Positions 62,753 through 64,000 of a stretch of 64,000 bases of DNA are shown here, piece after piece. This stretch comes from an uncultured Muribaculaceae bacterium (lineage in GTDB: Bacteria > Bacteroidota > Bacteroidia > Bacteroidales > Muribaculaceae), in assembly GCA_910585285.1 (NCBI GenBank), contig CAJUDL010000011.1:22330-86329 (forward strand), given 5' to 3'. The position numbers and the translations under genes were made by a program. The notes beneath the pieces were generated by a model that saw nothing but the letters and a program-made list of their open reading frames with translations, searched no databases and was not told the origin of the DNA. The stretch's first letter is position 1; each line of letters begins with the position of its first letter.

Positions 62753-62953
62753 AAATGCGGCTTTATCAAATAGTTAGAATTGACAAATTTTTAATAGTGC
62801 CATTTTAGTGCCAAAGTCCATGACCTTGTTTTCGGCTTTGAAAATCGGTCTCTACCGATTCTCCAATCACTAATGCAAAATTAGTCATTTTATCCCGGCT
62901 ACGCAAGTCCGAGAGTTCGATTTAGCAATTCCTAACAATTTGATTGGCATTTC

Positions 62954-63484
62954 TTAAATACGGCTCGTAGGGATATATTTCTCAATATCGACAGAGGGTA
63001 GCTTGCTGCCTTTGGAGATGACCTCCGCTATAAAGGCTGCAACATCCTCTTTTGTCATTTTCTTCCTGATGAAAGCGTAGTAGAGAAAGTCAATCGTAGT
63101 CAGATATGTTATCTGATGATTGGCACAATACTCCTTTATATCTTTGAGATTGCTACTGCCAAGTACATCCTTGTTGTCGCGGCAATACACCATGCAGGCA
63201 CTCTCCCCCTTGCCTAAAAGTAATGTGTTGCGCAGTCGTGCATATTCAAATCGGGATTCACCTTTCGGGTCAAACTTGACATTAACAATGCGTGAGGCAA
63301 AGAATTTGAGGGTGTTGTCAATCTGTGTCTTTGTGGCTCGGTTGACCGTCACTTCATCATATACCACATCAAGAATCAGATATTGATATTCGGGAAATAT
63401 ATCAAGCAAGAAGCAGAGTTGTCCTGCCTTGACAAAATGGATAATCACATCGGCATCAAGCACGATTTTAGTCTTCGTTGTCAT
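62954..63484 (-). CDS. PIN-domain protein (putative RNase toxin)
   Basis: 176 residues. IVLDADVIIHFVK (first Asp), DVVYDEVTVN (Glu), LGKGESACMVYCRDNKDVLG (GKGE box and further Asp) and LTTIDFLYYAF (last Asp) are in the order of DUF3368-like PIN domains. It overlaps the ImmA-like gene by 17 bp, so the two are a pair. PIN toxins cut RNA; here the partner protease could regulate it. Confidence 0.75.
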   Translation of the reverse strand: MTTKTKIVLDADVIIHFVKAGQLCFLLDIFPEYQYLILDVVYDEVTVNRATKTQIDNTLKFFASRIVNVKFDPKGESRFEYARLRNTLLLGKGESACMVYCRDNKDVLGSSNLKDIKEYCANHQITYLTTIDFLYYAFIRKKMTKEDVAAFIAEVISKGSKLPSVDIEKYIPTSRI

Positions 63485-64000
63485 CTATGCCGATTTTATG
63501 TAACAGTTCCATATAGTGCCCTTCAGAAATTTTTTCTCCGTCAAAAAGTCTGCGGGCTTTCTCTCCGAAATCTCCGATTACAAGGTTCTCATTGCCCGGC
63601 TCATATAGAGCTGTATCATAGCCATACTCTCTTGCAGTTTTCTTCACTGGGTATTCCTTGAATATGTCGCGCTCTCCACGGTCTATCAGTTTCAGATCAT
63701 ACAGACGGTTGAGAACTGCTGAGAAGGAGACGGAAAAATAATGCCCTATACGCAATACGGAGGCCAACGACACGCGACCTGCCATCAGCTCATTATCGGG
63801 AATCATCTGCCTTACCCCATCAGCGGGCATCAGGAACATAAGAGCGAAAGCGTCTGCGCATTGCTCGACTTCATTTTTCTTCCCGTCAGCCATATAGTTG
63901 TGGGGAGTCGGATTCGGGTCTAAATACAGATGATATAGTTCATGTGCTATGGTGAAATGTTGCCGGCATTTAGGATGGTTTGAATTAACAAGCATAAACC
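63468..64000 (-). CDS. ImmA/IrrE family metallo-endopeptidase, partial (5' end outside window)
   Basis: At least 177 residues. QHFTIAHELYHLYLDP contains the HExxH zinc site; EQCADAFALMFLMP gives the third ligand region. ImmA proteases cleave XRE repressors of mobile elements or TA modules. The start lies beyond the right edge; an XRE repressor may be encoded there. Overlaps the PIN gene by 17 bp. Confidence 0.82.
   Translation of the reverse strand, partial: FMLVNSNHPKCRQHFTIAHELYHLYLDPNPTPHNYMADGKKNEVEQCADAFALMFLMPADGVRQMIPDNELMAGRVSLASVLRIGHYFSVSFSAVLNRLYDLKLIDRGERDIFKEYPVKKTAREYGYDTALYEPGNENLVIGDFGEKARRLFDGEKISEGHYMELLHKIGIDDNED

Noticed and set aside
62890..62940. tRNA 3' end or attachment site suggested by GTTCGATT
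   Set aside because: No matching acceptor or anticodon arms can be built around it.

Overview
The window looks like a chromosomal segment of a gut Bacteroidales bacterium, probably Muribaculaceae-like. The signs are promoters of the Bacteroidetes type (TTTG ~19-20 nt TAnnTTTG), no clear Shine-Dalgarno sequences, a PPi-dependent phosphofructokinase, DUF4827/DUF4250/DUF5686 families, GH97 and GH51 enzymes with fused propeller domains, a T9SS-like tail, and a polysaccharide locus led by a NusG/UpxY-like regulator. Family calls are from reading the proteins; no search was run, and the species is not identified.

1-22.9 kb is mostly core genome: a partial phosphohexomutase (glmM-like), DHH phosphoesterase, mazG, topB, YrdC-type tRNA-modification enzyme, nucleosidase (mtnN), a three-gene RND efflux operon, lpxA, cdsA, envelope proteins (PorT-like barrel, LysM/PBP1-like protein, DUF5686), a CYTH protein, a 58-residue DUF4250 gene, and a fdtA/fdtB-like pair for a 3-amino-3,6-dideoxyhexose. 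22.9-28.4 kb holds two glycoside hydrolase genes in a row, each with an N-terminal GH43-like propeller region (on GH51 and on GH97). 28.7-41.3 kb is again core or envelope: DcaP-like porin, mdh, Spi-domain protein, MFS transporter, lipoprotein thioredoxin, pfp, kdsB, a flippase-like/GT4 pair, and tRNA-Cys.

41.5-58.4 kb is the most interesting part. It is a surface-polysaccharide locus read on the minus strand (two GT4, a GT2-acetyltransferase fusion, a GT-D-like protein, Wzy, Wzx, two hexapeptide acetyltransferases). Defence or toxin-antitoxin modules on the same strand are set between the sugar genes: a retron (phosphoribosyltransferase + winged helix + msr/msd RNA + reverse transcriptase), a toxin-like/HTH/SecB-like three-gene module with duplicated palindromic operators, and a second three-gene operon ending in a SecB-like chaperone. 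The locus is headed by one protein that joins a degenerate tyrosine-recombinase fold to a NusG/UpxY-like antiterminator with KOW. That gene is followed by paired hairpins in the leader of the sugar genes, and preceded by a ~490-bp segment bounded by ~65-bp inverted repeats.

59-64 kb carries small accessory genes (DUF488, ferredoxin, GNAT), a HipB/HipS/HipT-type tripartite module with repeated operators, a truncated integrase, and an overlapping PIN/ImmA pair that runs off the end. Two families of small dispersed, inverted-ended repeats (14.65 and 56.48 kb; 28.47 and 59.49 kb) and several short tandem-repeat spacers lie between genes.
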